Assembly: GCA_030323885.1 (NCBI GenBank)
Contig: CM059196.1
Location: 35,504,481 to 35,568,480, forward strand
Direction: 5' to 3'
From: Branchipolynoe longqiensis
Taxonomy: Eukaryota; Annelida; Polychaeta; Phyllodocida; Polynoidae
DNA length: 64,000 nucleotides
In this document: piece after piece, positions 21,765 to 33,189 of the stretch
Layout: the number at the start of each line of letters is the position of its first letter
Position numbering within the stretch: position 1 is the first letter of the stretch
Position numbers and translations under genes: made by a program
The notes under the pieces: model-generated
Told to the model about the DNA's origin: nothing
The model's database searches: none
What the model saw: only the letters and a program-made list of their open reading frames with translations

Positions 21765-22155
21765 TGAAACACATTTATATTAGAAATCAATCAGAAGTAT
21801 TATTACGGTACTATTATTTGTATCGATACCTATTAGAATTCAATAGAAAATATTATCACAGTACAACATTTTATCATAGGGCAATTATGTTTATCATCAT
21901 CTATAAGAACTCATCATCTATACGAAATCAATACAAAATATCATTACACTACAGTTATATGTGGCATAATCTCTTGGAAACCGATGCAAAGTATTATCAC
22001 AGTACAATTATATGTGTCCTAATTTCTAGGAAACCGATACAAAGGAGGATCACAGTATAGCTATATGTATTATCACGTATAAGAATGGACCATCTATAAG
22101 AACTTAATGCAAAGTATTATCACCGTACACCTATCTGTATCATCAGCTATTAGAA
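21765..22155. repeat. Degenerate AT-rich tandem repeat, about 60 bp
   Basis: Repeats of AGTATTATCACAGTACA, TATATGT and CTATAAGAA(C/A)T(C/T)AAT with roughly six units. Drift is high. Confidence 0.65.
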
Positions 22156-22159
22156 ATCA

Positions 22160-22404
22160 ATATACTCTATATGTCCCAATAGAAGCACGCTACCCAATAG
22201 AAGCACCCCTCCCCCCCCATTTCAAGATTGAAAGCACACACAAATTTACGATCATATTCAGACTGAATGCATATAAAATAAAACAATCCCACTTTACTTC
22301 AGAGGCACAACAAAAACAAATACAAATGTACGATCATATTCAGACTGAATGAAAAGAAAATAAGACAATCCCACTTTATTTCAGAGGCATGACAAAAACA
22401 AATC
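22160..22404 (+). mobile_element. MITE-F, 3'-truncated, with internal duplication
   Basis: Begins CTATATGTCCCAATAGAAGC and shares CCATTTCAAGATTGAAAGCA and ATTCAGACTGAATG with the intact copy at 30515. The segment TACGATCATATTCAGACTGA..CTTCAGAGGCA is duplicated in tandem. The right end is replaced by a SINE-A. Confidence 0.65.
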
Positions 22405-22686
22405 CATGAATCCAGCCGAATCAAACCAATGACTTATCAAATTGATACTTGTCGCTACCTAGCCTGGTGCTCGGCATTAATATAATAGGACAATGACTGG
22501 TTAGCACAATATCACTAGCAGGATAATGTGACTGTGAGGGATATCAGTTTAAGGTGCTGGCGGCCTGGTCTCGCAGTTGGACAGTACTATAAAGTTTCCA
22601 TTTAGTGTGCACTGTCACAAGTCGGTACCCGTCCTGATATGATCTTAAATGTTGCTAGGATTTAAAACCACAACAAACAAACAAAA
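22405..22686 (+). mobile_element. SINE-A, head largely missing
   Basis: Starts at CCAGCCGAATCAAACC just after the B-box region and ends AGGATTTAAAACCACAACAA. An extra CACTAGCAGG interrupts the body near 22525. Confidence 0.85.
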
Positions 22687-22689
22687 CGT

Positions 22690-23129
22690 TAAAAATCTCA
22701 CCGATGTTTCTGGATATTCTGAATAGTTATATAAACAATATTAAACATCCATCTTTTGCCATAGAAGGAAAACATGTGCAGGGGTAGCGTGATATATGTG
22801 TGTATATATAATGGAAGTATGCCAAAGATAAAGCTGGGTGGAAATGGTTTATGGCAGAGTGGGGAAGGCCTGGGTGTGCGGCTTTCGTGCAGATTGGCTT
22901 TGTAGCTGGGTGCTTGTAGGTCACGGATGCCCTCAGGCAACTGGATCCAGGAGCGCATTGCAGCAGAAGGGCTTTACAGTGTGTCCTGTAAGTTGGGGCT
23001 GTAATTCAGACGGTTCTGTGAAATGGCGAAGTCTCTTGATTAAAGTTGCACAGCCTAATGGTTTTTGAGCATCTGCATTTTTTTTCTTTTTACATAAATA
23101 TATAAGTGGACCATTATAACCTACTATTC
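22690..23129. other. Unique sequence
   Basis: No gene or repeat recognised. Confidence 0.45.
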
Positions 23130-23452
23130 ATTGTTTGTTGTTATTTCGCGTCCTAGTAACATCTAAGGTCATATCACGATGGGTACTGACTTGTGACAGT
23201 GCACACTCATAGTGATGTCATAGTGCCGCCATCTGGGAAATCAGGCCGCCGGCACCATGACCCAATATCCCACTCCGTCACACTATTGTGACACTGAGCT
23301 AACCAGTCCTTGCCCTATCCTATTATTGCCGAGCGCCAGGCTAGGAAGCGACAAGTACACATTTTAAAGTCATTGGTTTTACTCGACCGAGAACCAAACT
23401 CCCGATCTTCTGCATGCGAGGCCTGTGCTCTACCGATTAGACCACTGCGCAA
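23130..23452 (-). mobile_element. SINE-A, full length, type-1 head
   Basis: Minus-strand copy with head GCCTCGCATGCAGAAGATCGG and GAGTTTGGTTCTCGG, a full body, and a CTAGGACGCGAAATAACAAC tail. Confidence 0.85.
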
Positions 23453-24005
23453 GGTTTATTGGTCTGGAGTAATTTTTATAAAGAACTTCGGAGCAATTTG
23501 AACTCAAAGAACCCAACAATCCGATGGCCTTATTTTTAGATCACTGTATTATATACTGATCGTTTTGATGTAGTTTATTTTAGGCTGGAGTGATTTTGAT
23601 TTAAAATGGTTAACTTGGGAGATAACTGGCATGCATATTGAAATGTGGGATACAATAGGCGTCAGCAGTAACAGGTGTTATTAAATTGATTTAATATTCG
23701 CTTTCATATGGCAGCGAATGTTCAATGGAGGACATCACTATCTGAGTTGGATAAGTAGGGCCAAATCTAAGAGTCTTTTTTTTTTTACTGTCCTCACTTT
23801 ATATATATGGTTAATGCAAAGCCTTAACCAAACCCTTGGCGTCTGCAACTCATTTTGTGCTGGTTTTTGGCCGGTACCAATTAGCTAAGACAAATGGCTA
23901 TTATATAAGGGTACATTAACCAGGAATTGTCCCAGTTAGTGGTCCTATGCCGTTGAAGGCCTGTAATCCTGCTTGATATTGCTGTTTAGATCACCAATCC
24001 CTCGC
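23453..24005. other. Unique AT-rich sequence
   Basis: Nothing recognised. Confidence 0.45.
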
Positions 24006-24330
24006 ACCGGGCGCGTTCGCCTAATTGGTAGAGCGCAGGCCTCGCATGCGGAATGTCGGGAGTTCGGTTCCCGGTCCAGTCAAACCAATGACTTATAAAA
24101 TTGATTATTGTTGCTTCCTAGCCTGGCGATCGGCATGATAGGATAGAGCAAGGACTGGTGAGCTCAGTGTCACGGTAATCTGACTGAGTGTGATATCAGG
24201 TCGTCGTGCCAGTGGCTGAGGCAGCACTATTAAGTCGCCATGAGTGCGCACTGTCACAAGTCGGTACTCGTCTTGATATGACCTTAGATTTTGCCAGGAC
24301 GTAAAACTCCAACAACCAACTAACCAACCA
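24006..24330 (+). mobile_element. SINE-A, full length, type-1 head
   Basis: One of the cleanest type-1 heads: GCGTTCGCCTAATTGGTAG (A-box region), GCAGGCCTCGCATGCGG, and GGGAGTTCGGTTCCCGG (B-box region). Full body, tail GCCAGGACGTAAAACTCCAA. Confidence 0.85.
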
Positions 24331-25013
24331 AGTGCTCGGCTAAAGACGCCTGGATTGATATTTCAACTGTCAACATCCCGTGATTATTTTATTCATTTTT
24401 TAATTAAATTAAATTACTTTATCCCAGCGTCAACTGGGTATTATATGCTGAAGAAGCAAAGGTCACGTGATATTGGATCTGGGGCTGATCTTAATTGAGT
24501 GGGGTAATTAAAGCTATAAATAGGAATCTATTTAGATGTAAGGAGCAGTAATAACATGCACCCTTATTTATGTCGCATCAAGTATCACAAAAAAGATGGT
24601 TAATTCGAACCCACATTTCTAGTAGGCCAAGGCTAGTTTCTTTGCCAATTGATCACAGCCATTTTAAAAATTAGCTTGTGTTTACCCGCGTGTGTGCTAT
24701 CTCCAATGCTGATGGCAATAGTACTTGTGTGAAAATACATTTTAATACATAGATTAGATTAGGCATGATAGTGTCTACGAATATTTCTCATTCGTCACTC
24801 TGCATTTAGATGTATAATTATCGTTTAATCGTACCTCAGTGCCATAAATAGTTGCGATTTCAAACTGCAAACCCATTTATATTAACAAAATATCTAAAGG
24901 GATCTGGTTGGACAACGAGTGCCTCGGCGTTTATAAAAGAGGTTATTTACTGGATAGATATAGGTTTTCCTCCAAAAAGTTTATATTACGTTTGTTCTCG
25001 AGATGGTTTGAAA
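24331..25013. other. Unique AT-rich sequence
   Basis: No coding, RNA or transposon signal recognised. Confidence 0.45.
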
Positions 25014-25244
25014 TAATCATTAGTCACTCGCTTGAGAGCAAATGCTCTCTTGATATAATATGCATAATCCATAATATAGTTAATATATATATATATTAGA
25101 TTTATTAGATTTATTATATATACCATGTATACTATATATGTAATATATCATATAATATATAAAGTAGATAATATGCATGAGGATGTATAATGTAGTATAT
25201 GATATATAATACGTATAATGTAATATATATAATATGTATGATAT

Positions 25245-25747
25245 TGTCATGGGGGTGATGAAAATGGGAAATACTGCGCCTAGAGCGGGACTCGAACCCA
25301 CATCTCTTTGCATTCCGGGCCAGTGTGCTAACCATTACACCACCTAGGCTCCCTGATATCACCACACTCCCCACGCCTACCTGTCTATGTGGTTACTTGC
25401 CTGAGAGGTCAGTGCAGACCACTACACTCGTCCCCCTGGAATTGTAAGTCTTGTAATGCTTAAAATTACATACATACAGGCAATGCACTAACACATACAT
25501 ACACAGGGTAGGTTCAACAACCATACAGCGCAAAGCTTGTACAGGATCCTGATCACGGCAACCAGTGTCGTGGGGGTGATGAAAATGGGAAATACTGCGC
25601 CTAGAGCGGGACTCGAACCCACATCTCTTTGCATTCCGGGCCAGTGTGCTAACCATTACACCACCTAGGCTCCCTGATATCAATACACTCCCCACGCCTA
25701 CCTGTCTATGTGGTTACTTGCCTGAGAGGTCAGTGCAGACCACTACA
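25245..25747 (-). mobile_element. T-element, LTR-internal-LTR (minus strand)
   Basis: LTRs 25245-25426 and 25566-25747 (182 bp each) flank a 139-bp internal region. On the minus strand the LTR reads TGTAGTGG..CCCCATGACA, and the internal starts CTGGTTGCC and ends AGGGGGACGAG. The two LTRs are nearly identical to each other. Target duplications are not clear in this AT-rich context. Confidence 0.75.
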
Positions 25748-26016
25748 ATCATTAGTCACTCGCTTGAGAGCAAAGGCTCTCTTGATATAATATGCATAAT
25801 CCATAATATAGTTAATATATATATATATATTAGATTTATTATATATACCATGTATACTATATATGTAATATATAAAGTATATAATATATATAATGTGCAT
25901 GAGGATGTATAATGTAGTATATGATACGTATAATGTGTATATTATGTGATATGTATAATATATATAATATGTATGATATTTATAATGTATCTAATATGTA
26001 CTATATATGTATATAA

Positions 26017-26524
26017 TGTCGTGGGGGTGATGAAAATGGGAAGTATTGTGCCTAGAACGGGACTCGAACCCACATCTCTTTGCATTCTGGGCCAGTGTGT
26101 TAACCATTACACCACCTATGCTCCCTGATCTCACCATACTGCCCACGGCTACCTGTCTATGCGGCTCGTTTCCCGACAGGTCAGTGCAGACCACTACACT
26201 CGTGCCCCTGGAATTGGAAGTCTTTTAATGCTTACAATTACATACACACAGGTAATGCTCTTATATATACATATACATACACAGGGTAGGTTCAACAACT
26301 ATACAACACATAGCTTGTACAGGATCCTGGTCATGGCACCAGTGTCATGGGGGTGATGAAATTGGGAAATATTGTGCCTAGAGTGGGACTCGAACCCACA
26401 TCTCTTTGCATTCTGGGTCAGTGTGTTAACCATTACACCACCTAGGCTCCCTGATATCACCATGCTGCCCACGCCTACCTGTCTATGCGGTTACTTGCCC
26501 CAGAGGTCAGTGCAGACCATTACA
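26017..26524 (-). mobile_element. T-element, LTR-internal-LTR (minus strand), second unit
   Basis: LTRs 26017-26198 and 26343-26524, internal 26199-26342. Slightly more diverged than the 25245 copy (for example GAACGGGACTCG and CCATTACA), consistent with duplication followed by drift. Confidence 0.75.
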
Positions 26525-26604
26525 ATACTATATATTGTATCTAATATAGACATGTGTCTACACAGGAGGAGACGCGTGAGGTGGGTGGAGTGCCCTCGGG
26601 CGGG

Positions 26605-26625
26605 GGGGGGGGGCGCTATATATAG
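26605..26625 (+). promoter_or_regulatory. TATA-box-like site after a G run
   Basis: GCGCTATATATAGGTCCC directly after a poly-G run. It resembles a TATA core promoter, but no transcribed unit is visible downstream. Confidence 0.15.
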
Positions 26626-26899
26626 GTCCCACCTAATCAGATTATCCCGGCTAATGCTCAATTAATCAAGAGCTTTAATCTGCTGGCCCCAGGCTACCCT
26701 GCCTGCTTGCCAGGCCTGAACGCCGGCGGGTTCATACCAGACGCCCCGACCGACATGAGCTGCACCCAATATTGAGCAGCCCGGAATGGATGGTCGAGGA
26801 CAATTGCTCAGATGGCATTTCTCTCTATTAACTGTCATGTGTGATGAATGGGTATTTTACCGTTATGGACGACGACATTCTGGGTCCACTCCGAGGCTG

Positions 26900-26962
26900 A
26901 GGCGTTGTTGTTATTGTTATTGTTATTGTTGTTGTTATTGTTGTTATTGTTGTTGTTATCTA
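26900..26962. repeat. (GTT/ATT)n microsatellite
   Basis: TTGTTGTTATTG-type trinucleotide repeat. Confidence 0.85.
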
Positions 26963-26992
26963 ATAAGCAGTAGCAGTTCATGAAACGCCACG

Positions 26993-27265
26993 ACTGGATG
27001 TGGTGGCTGAATCGATAGAGCGCAGGCTTTTCCCCCTGTGTGTGTGGAAGGTCGGGAGTTTGAATTCCAGCCGAGTCAAAGTGAGGATTTATCAAATTGA
27101 CACTTGTATCAACATTGAAATTGATACCTAGCCTGGCACTCGGCAATAACATTGATATTTGTCGCTACCTAGCCTGGCACTCGGCAATGACATTGATATT
27201 TGTCGCTACCTAGCCTGGCGCGCGGCAATAACATTGATATGTCGGTATGAGAGGATAAAAATCCC
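26993..27265 (+). mobile_element. SINE-A, 3'-truncated, with a 41-bp tandem amplification in the body
   Basis: A type-1 head (GGCTGAATCGATAGAGCGC..) and body start. Then CATTGATATTTGTCGCTACC plus TAGCCTGGCNCNCGGCAAT(A/G)A is tandemly repeated, with starts at 27150, 27191 and 27232 (exactly 41 bp) and a diverged unit at 27113. The element then fades out and has no tail. Confidence 0.75.
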
Positions 27266-27481
27266 GTGGGTCGGTAAAAGTGTAGGCTCTGGCTTTCTAT
27301 CGACAAACTGTCTAATGGTGAAAACAAGTCTATTCAGACTTATCCATGATAGGCAGTATAAATCTTAAAGAGAAAAAAACAAGAAAAAATGGCAAGTCCT
27401 TCCTTTCTCAGCAGGATGTGGGCAGTAACTGGGACCACAATATAGTTGGTAAGTTTTTGGTTTGACCGGGCACTGAGGGCG

Positions 27482-27528
27482 GGTGGCAGGCAGGCAGGCA
27501 GACAGGCAGGCAGACAGACAGATGGGTG
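27482..27528. repeat. (GGCA)n / (CAGA)n microsatellite
   Basis: GGCAGGCAGGCAGACAGGCA-type repeat. Confidence 0.9.
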
Positions 27529-27639
27529 GTCGGTGGGCGCGCGGGGCTTTGTGGGGCACGGGGATAGATTGTCGGCCAGCTGGGTGGCTGGTGAGCTGGG
27601 TGACATTTGGTGGTCGTGGTAGATCGGAGGGATGTAGTA

Positions 27640-28210
27640 GCGAGGGGTAGGGAGGGGGGAAAGGGAGGAGGGTGGAGGGAGGCAAAGGTGAGGAATGAAG
27701 GGAGGAGAAGGAGGGAGGAGGAGGGAGGAGTGGGGGGGGCAGGAGGAGGAGGCAGGAGGAGGAGGGGGAGGGAGGAGTGGGGGAGGGAGTAGTGGGGGGA
27801 GGGAGGAGTGGGGGAGGGAGGAGGAGGAAGAATAAATGAGGGAGGGAGCGGGTAAGGGTTGTGATAGCGAGGAAAGGGTAGCGAGGATGGGACGGAGGGG
27901 AGATGAGGAGTACAGGGGGGGGGGGGGATGGAGATGTAGGGAGAGACGGGTAGGAAGCAATGAATTGAGATGGGTAAGGAGGGGCGGAAGAAGGGGAAGG
28001 CGTGGGGTAGAACGGAGGCTGGGGGAAGGGTGTAACACTACCAGTGGTGGAAGAGGGTAGGGAGGGAAGGAAGGGGGGGGGGGGAGGAAGGGAGGAGGGG
28101 AGGAAGGGAAGTGTAGGATGCAGAGGATGGAAGGGAAGGGTGGGAGATTGGGAGTGAATAGAGGAAGGAGGGGTAGGGGGGAGAGGGGGGAGGGAGGGGG
28201 GGGGGCACGG
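27640..28210. repeat. Purine-rich GGGAGG/AGGAGG tract
   Basis: About 570 bases of plus-strand purine richness with G runs near 27918 and 28070-28083. Open frames on both strands are compositional. Confidence 0.9.
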
Positions 28211-28351
28211 GCGGGAAGGCCAGGGCGGGCTGCGGTGGCTCTAAATGTCTAAGACTGAGGCTGGCCTTGCCGTCCGCGAACCAGCGCCACGCTCGTCTTC
28301 TAATTGAACGTCGGCACCAATCAGCGTGGTGGGAGGCGGCGGCCCGCCCTC

Positions 28352-28870
28352 CATAACGGCCCCGGCTCCTGTATGTCCCCGCCCGGCTCCTGTATGTCCC
28401 CGCCCCTGGCTCATGTGTCCCCGACCCGGCTCATGTATGTCACCGTCGCGGCTCCTCTATGTCCCCGCCCCGGCTCCTGTATATCCCCGCCCCGGCTCAT
28501 GTATGTCCCCGCCCCGGCTCCTGTATGTCCCCGCCCCGGCTCCTGTATGTCCCCGCCCCGGCTCATGTATGTCCCAGTCCCGGCTCTATGTCCTAGTCCC
28601 GTCTCCTGTATCTCACACTCCCGGCTCATGCATGTCCCCGACCCGGTCATGTATGTCCCAGACCCGGCTCATGTATATCCCAGACCCGGCTCATGTATAT
28701 CCCAGCCCCGGCTCATGTATATCCCAGCCCCGGCTCATGTATATCCCAGCCCCGGCTCATGTATATCCCAGCCCCGCCTCATGTATATCCCAGCCCCACC
28801 TCATGCATATCCCAGCCATGGCTCATGTATATCCCCCAACCCGGTTCCTGTATATCCCCTCCCCGGTGGA
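28352..28870. repeat. 22-bp minisatellite, about 23 units
   Basis: Unit CCCGGCTCATGTATATCCCAG with GTATGTCCCCGCC variants. Left units favour GTCCCCGCC and right units ATCCCAGCC, so the array has two sub-families. 3 x 22 bp gives a 22-residue periodic peptide (PRPGSCMSPP-like) open in two plus frames for 200-250 codons. No signal peptide or domain is seen, so it is probably not a gene. Confidence 0.9.
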
Positions 28871-29249
28871 ATCTCGAGGCTATTCTTCTCGGTGGTGTAT
28901 CGAAGCTAGGCCCCCCTGTAGATATATGGTGAGAGAGGGACAGAGCGAGAGAGAGCGAGAGAGAGAAAGAACATGTATGAGAGTTAGATGCTCTATTATA
29001 TTATGTGAATATACATCGAGGGCACAACCCCATCTAATATATCCCCTCTTCACAATTTACACGGCCGTGCAAGCCTATGCATAGATCCAAAGCCAAACTC
29101 GTTACGTTCTCCCCGCCCAAACTCATATATTGCCTGCCCGGCCAGCCAGGCACGTACTCGGGACCGGGCGGTGGGCGTGTGTGGGGTGGTGTGTGCAGAC
29201 AAACGTGGTGGGTGACTGCCAGCGGGTATTGTACAGTTCATTGTCATGT
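28871..29249. other. Unique sequence with a short (GA)n
   Basis: GAGAGAGCGAGAGAGAG near 28945-28968. No gene recognised. Confidence 0.45.
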
Positions 29250-29257
29250 TTCATCCA

Positions 29258-29603
29258 CTCTCCGCCTGCCCCTCCCCTTCCCTGTCCCTCCCTCTCCCTC
29301 CCTCTCCCTCCCCCCCCCTGTCCCTCTCTGACCATATCTGTCCCTCCCTCTCCCTCCCTGTCCCGCCCTGTCCCTCTCTTCCTCTCTTTCTCTCTTCCTC
29401 TCTTCCTATATCTTCCTCTCTTCCTCTCTCTTCCTCTTTCTCTCTTTCTCTCTTTCTATCTTTCTCTCTTTCTCTCTTTCTCTCTTCCTCTCTCCATCTC
29501 TCCCTCTCTCCCTCTCCCTCTCTCTCTCTCCCTCTCTTCCTATCTTCCTCTCTTCCTCTATTCCCCTCTCTTCCTCTCTCCTCCTCTCTTCCTCTCTTCC
29601 TCT
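29258..29603. repeat. CCCTCT / TTCCTCTC polypyrimidine tract
   Basis: Almost pure pyrimidine on the plus strand: CCCTCCCTCT, then TTCCTCTCTTCC and TTTCTCTC sub-blocks. Frames are Leu/Ser/Pro-rich artefacts. Confidence 0.9.
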
Positions 29604-30034
29604 TAATAAATACACAAGTATCTAAATTGGATATCTAGGTTCAAAGCTAGATATAAGTGTTTTCCTTTCCAAAATTGGATGTGTTGTCGGACTACACAAT
29701 TTGAATCACCACAATGGTTACTACTTAAAAAAAGTGCAAGCAAAGGTTTTTTTAGCAATACAAACAACACAAAAACCCACCGCCTTGTGTTGTTGGATTG
29801 CAAGTAGGCAGCAGGAGCCGAGATAAAAACTACCACAGGGTCACCTTGGACCACCTCCCAAACATTATTCCACTTCCTCAATATACGTAAGTCACACCCC
29901 ACATGTAATCGCCACACTCCTATCTGAACCCGATGCATCGCTCTTCTCTCTCCTCCACTTTGTATTCCTCCTCTCCCATTCCATCACCCACACCTTCGAC
30001 CCTACTCCACACGTAACTTCCTCTCCCAAACTCC
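29604..30034. other. Unique sequence
   Basis: No gene or repeat recognised. Confidence 0.45.
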
Positions 30035-30036
30035 AA

Positions 30037-30074
30037 CCGCCAACCCCCAACCCCCAACCCCCAACCCCCAACCT
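30037..30074. repeat. (CCAACCC) heptanucleotide repeat
   Basis: Five short CCAACCC units. Superficially telomere-like, but not the TTAGGG repeat expected in molluscs, and only ~38 bp. Confidence 0.85.
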
Positions 30075-30514
30075 CACCGTATAGCTACAGAGATGCCAAC
30101 TGCTCCGGTTTTGTATCAAGCCTTTCGATTTTGGCTAATCTCTTCCGATATTACGATTCCATGTGCAAATCTTCCGATTTTCACTTTCACCCGCCTAAAA
30201 CGAAAATTGGCTCATACTGAAGGTAACATTAGCTACTTACAGCAGCTTAAGGACATCATCAACAACTCAAGGTGGCAAGCAGAGCCTAGAAAATGACACA
30301 TAGACACATGGTGCGATAAATGGTGGGATTTGTATGAAAAGTATATAATATAATTATATGAAAGTGAACAGAGTGACAATTGGCTCATGCTGTAGAGTAG
30401 GCGGGGAGGAGAGAATGCCCACTCCGCAGTGAATAGCATGCAGGTTAAGGTGGTTGGAGAGAAACATTAAGGGGCTGCCGTTATTTATATCCACATAATA
30501 AATGATATAGTACA
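30075..30514. other. Unique sequence
   Basis: Nothing recognised. Confidence 0.45.
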
Positions 30515-30755
30515 TACTGTATATATGTCCCAATAGAAGCATGACACCCAATAGAAGCACACCCACCATTTCAAGATTGAAAGCACGCACAACTTTACGA
30601 TTATATTCAGACTGAATGCACATAAAATAAGACAATCCAACTTTATTTCAGAAGCACGACGAAAGCAAATCCATGAAATTATTTACCTTTGAATAGACGC
30701 GGATTCATGTGTCTGTACTCGCGCAGTGTGCATCTATTGGGACATATATACGGTA
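30515..30755. mobile_element. MITE-F, intact, 22-bp terminal inverted repeats
   Basis: Left end TACTGTATATATGTCCCAAT.. (30515-30536) matches the reverse complement of the right end (30734-30755) at 21 of 22 positions. The terminal TA on each side could be a TA target duplication, as for Tc1/mariner-type elements. The 241-bp size and lack of coding fit a MITE. A truncated copy is at 22160. Confidence 0.8.
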
Positions 30756-31219
30756 TTCTATATTGTATGCATATACTATGTCATGATATATGTCTGATTG
30801 TCATGCCGGGTGTTTTAGCACAAACATTCATCTTCCTAATAAAATATTAAAATTGTCCTATGTTTGGTGACGCAGTGTAGCTACACCACCCCCTTACATT
30901 CCCCAGGCTCCCCCCATCACCTACTGCACGGCACAACCTCATTGAATGCCACCATTCAAACTACCAGGTAATAATGCCCCCCCCCCCCCCCCCATGGGCC
31001 TCTACCCAGAATGCATCATTTCATTCTTACCCGCACCCACGTACACAGCCCACCACATACAAACACAGGCATGCGCATTGTCAGCTGTACCTGCACTCTC
31101 CTCCAGGGTGTACAGGGCGGTCAGGCAGGCAGATAAGGCAGGCAGGAAGCCCCGGCCGCACACCGGCTTGACGCCGGCTCAGACAAAGCCTCGGGTAGCT
31201 CTAACTCTAAGGGCGGAGG
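30756..31219. other. Unique sequence with a poly-C run
   Basis: C run near 30977-30993. No gene recognised. Confidence 0.45.
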
Positions 31220-31515
31220 TAAATAAATGGAATAAATAAGTTAATGAAATAAATTAAATAAGTGAAATAGATGAAATAGTTAAATAAATATGAATAGATA
31301 AAAAAAAATTAGTAGATGAAATAGATGACATAGATTACATAAATTACATAGATGACATAGATGACATAGATGGACACAGATTAAATAGATGAAATAGGTT
31401 AAATAGATGGCATATATGACAGATGACATAGATAACATATTAAATAGGTGAAATAGGTGAAATAGATTAAATAGATTAAATATATGAAATAGCTGAAATA
31501 GATGAGCTAGATGAT
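31220..31515. repeat. GATGAAATAGATTAAATA minisatellite
   Basis: Degenerate 9-10 bp units (ATAGATGAA, ATAGATTAA, ATAGATGAC). Confidence 0.85.
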
Positions 31516-31815
31516 GTTATGTATAAACTCTTATGCGTATATTATTCATGCAATGTAATTATCCTATTATCCTTCTCTACTTGTCTTCTCCCCCAACTCC
31601 TGGACAACTTGTAAGTTTACTGTGTTGGGTAGGTGGAGCTGGTGGTTGGTGTGCGGCCTGGAGGGCAGGTTAGCTGCTCCAAGCAGCCCTACTCCCCGCC
31701 TTCCCTCCAGGTGGCCTCCTGCTCCCCCTCCTTCTGCCCACTCCACCTCCTATTTTTGCTCAGTAAAGACGTGTCAGCTGCTCCGCTGCTCAGTTCCGCT
31801 ATCTGACACACTGGT
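31516..31815. other. Unique interruption between two related AT minisatellites
   Basis: About 300 bp of normal-complexity sequence splitting similar GATNAAATA arrays. Nothing recognised. Confidence 0.4.
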
Positions 31816-32275
31816 ACATATAGATGAAATAGATTTAAAAAAGACCAAATACATCAAAATGATCAAATCCATCAAATCCATCGAATAGATCAAACAGATC
31901 AAATAGACTAAGCGGATCAAATTGATATAAAATATAAAAAATATTTAAAAAATAGATCAAGTAGATCCAATAGATTAAATAGATCCAATAGATTTTGTTT
32001 AAAGAAAAAAGTTAATGAAATGAGTGATGTAAATGGTGTAAGTGATGTAAGTGATGTAAGTGATGTAGGTGAAGTGAGTGAAGTGAGTGAAGGGAGTCAA
32101 GTAAATGAAGTGAATACATAAATTAAATAAATTAAGTAAATAAAATAAAATGAATAAATCAAATAAATATTTGTTTGAATAAATAAATCAAACAAATGAA
32201 ACAATAAAACATTAACAAATAAAACATGAAACAAATATAGCAACCAATAAATAACCTAGTTTAGTTTACTTAGAT
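31816..32275. repeat. GATCAAATAGAT / GTGATGTAA / AATAAATCAAA minisatellites
   Basis: Three consecutive AT-rich sub-arrays with 9-10 bp units and changing consensus. Confidence 0.8.
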
Positions 32276-32745
32276 GAATTAGGCGGGTGTGGCGGGTTCG
32301 CTGTGGTGGTGCTTACAGGGTGGCGCCGGTCCGTTCTGTTTCATGGGCATCGCGTCAGGCTGGAGCTGAGTTGGAGGGTAATTGGAAATGTCCCTCCGGG
32401 TCAGTCCGCCAGAGGGCGTGGCGGCCCTGGTGGCCGCGATGGAGTGGGGTGTGTGGGGGCGTGGGTGGGTGTCTATGGTTGTTATATTGGCGGGTTGCTG
32501 ATGTGGTTCTAATGGTCTTGCAAATAGTGGAAGCTGGCGAGGTTAATGGTTTACATGTTTGGTTGTTGGGGTTTTACGTCCTAGCCACCAGTGGTTTACA
32601 TGACGTCGTGGGGATAATAGTTGCGGTGGTGAGTATGAGGGTATGTGAGTAGATGGGTCGGTGTATACAGACTGTCTGGGAATGACTGGCACTAGTGGCG
32701 GAATGGCGGGGGTGGCGGTGGCGGTGGGGTTTGCACTGAAATAAT
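32276..32745. other. GC-rich unique sequence
   Basis: Contains CCGCCAGAGGGCGTGG (32406-32421), close to the CTCF core motif, and a minus-strand SINE-A tail piece. No coding support. Confidence 0.4.
32560..32592 (-). mobile_element. SINE-A 3' tail fragment
   Basis: GGTTGTTGGGGTTTTACGTC plus CTAGCCACC is the reverse complement of the SINE-A end. Confidence 0.6.
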
Positions 32746-32862
32746 ATATAAGATATAACTTTATAATATATAATATATGTTTATTATTTGTAATGTATTA
32801 TGTATTACATATATAATGTCTAATATATTAGACATGTTATATATATGTGTGTATATAATGTA
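32745..32862. repeat. TATA-rich microsatellite
   Basis: AATATATAA/TATATTAGA repeats. Confidence 0.75.
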
Positions 32863-33189
32863 AAGGTCATAGGCAATATATTTAATATGACACAGGTTTA
32901 CTCTCGAGGCGGATGTACGGAAATGAGAGCCGTGCGTTGTTCATATCTGTGGTTCGCATGCTCACTGCCCCTCACTCCTAACTGTCCCCCCCACCCTCCC
33001 TCCCTCCCTCCCTCCCACCCTCCCACCCAGTTCCTCTCACCAGACACACACACATAGCCTTGGAAACAAACAGCTGAACGGCTGACTCTCTCCAAGAATA
33101 GACCGTGTTGCCATCCTGCCGACCAATGAATGCTATATGCAGTGGTTGTGTGTTGAATCATCACCACCACCACCTACACCACCACACAT
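32863..33189. other. Unique sequence with (CCCT)n and (CACCAC)n
   Basis: CCTCCCTCCC near 32993-33018 and CACCACCACC near 33163-33182. No gene recognised. Confidence 0.4.

Larger units (their letters stand above)
25014..26524. repeat. Higher-order tandem duplication, unit about 0.73-0.78 kb, two copies
   Basis: AATCATTAGTCACTCGCTTG occurs at 25014 and 25747, 733 bp apart, and is followed both times by CTCTCTTGATATAATATGCA, an AT-rich (TATA)n stretch and a minus-strand T-element. The second unit is slightly longer because its AT-rich part expanded. Confidence 0.85.

Noticed and set aside
30037..30074. Interstitial telomere repeat
   Set aside because: The CCAACCC heptamer is not the expected CCCTAA repeat and is only five units long.
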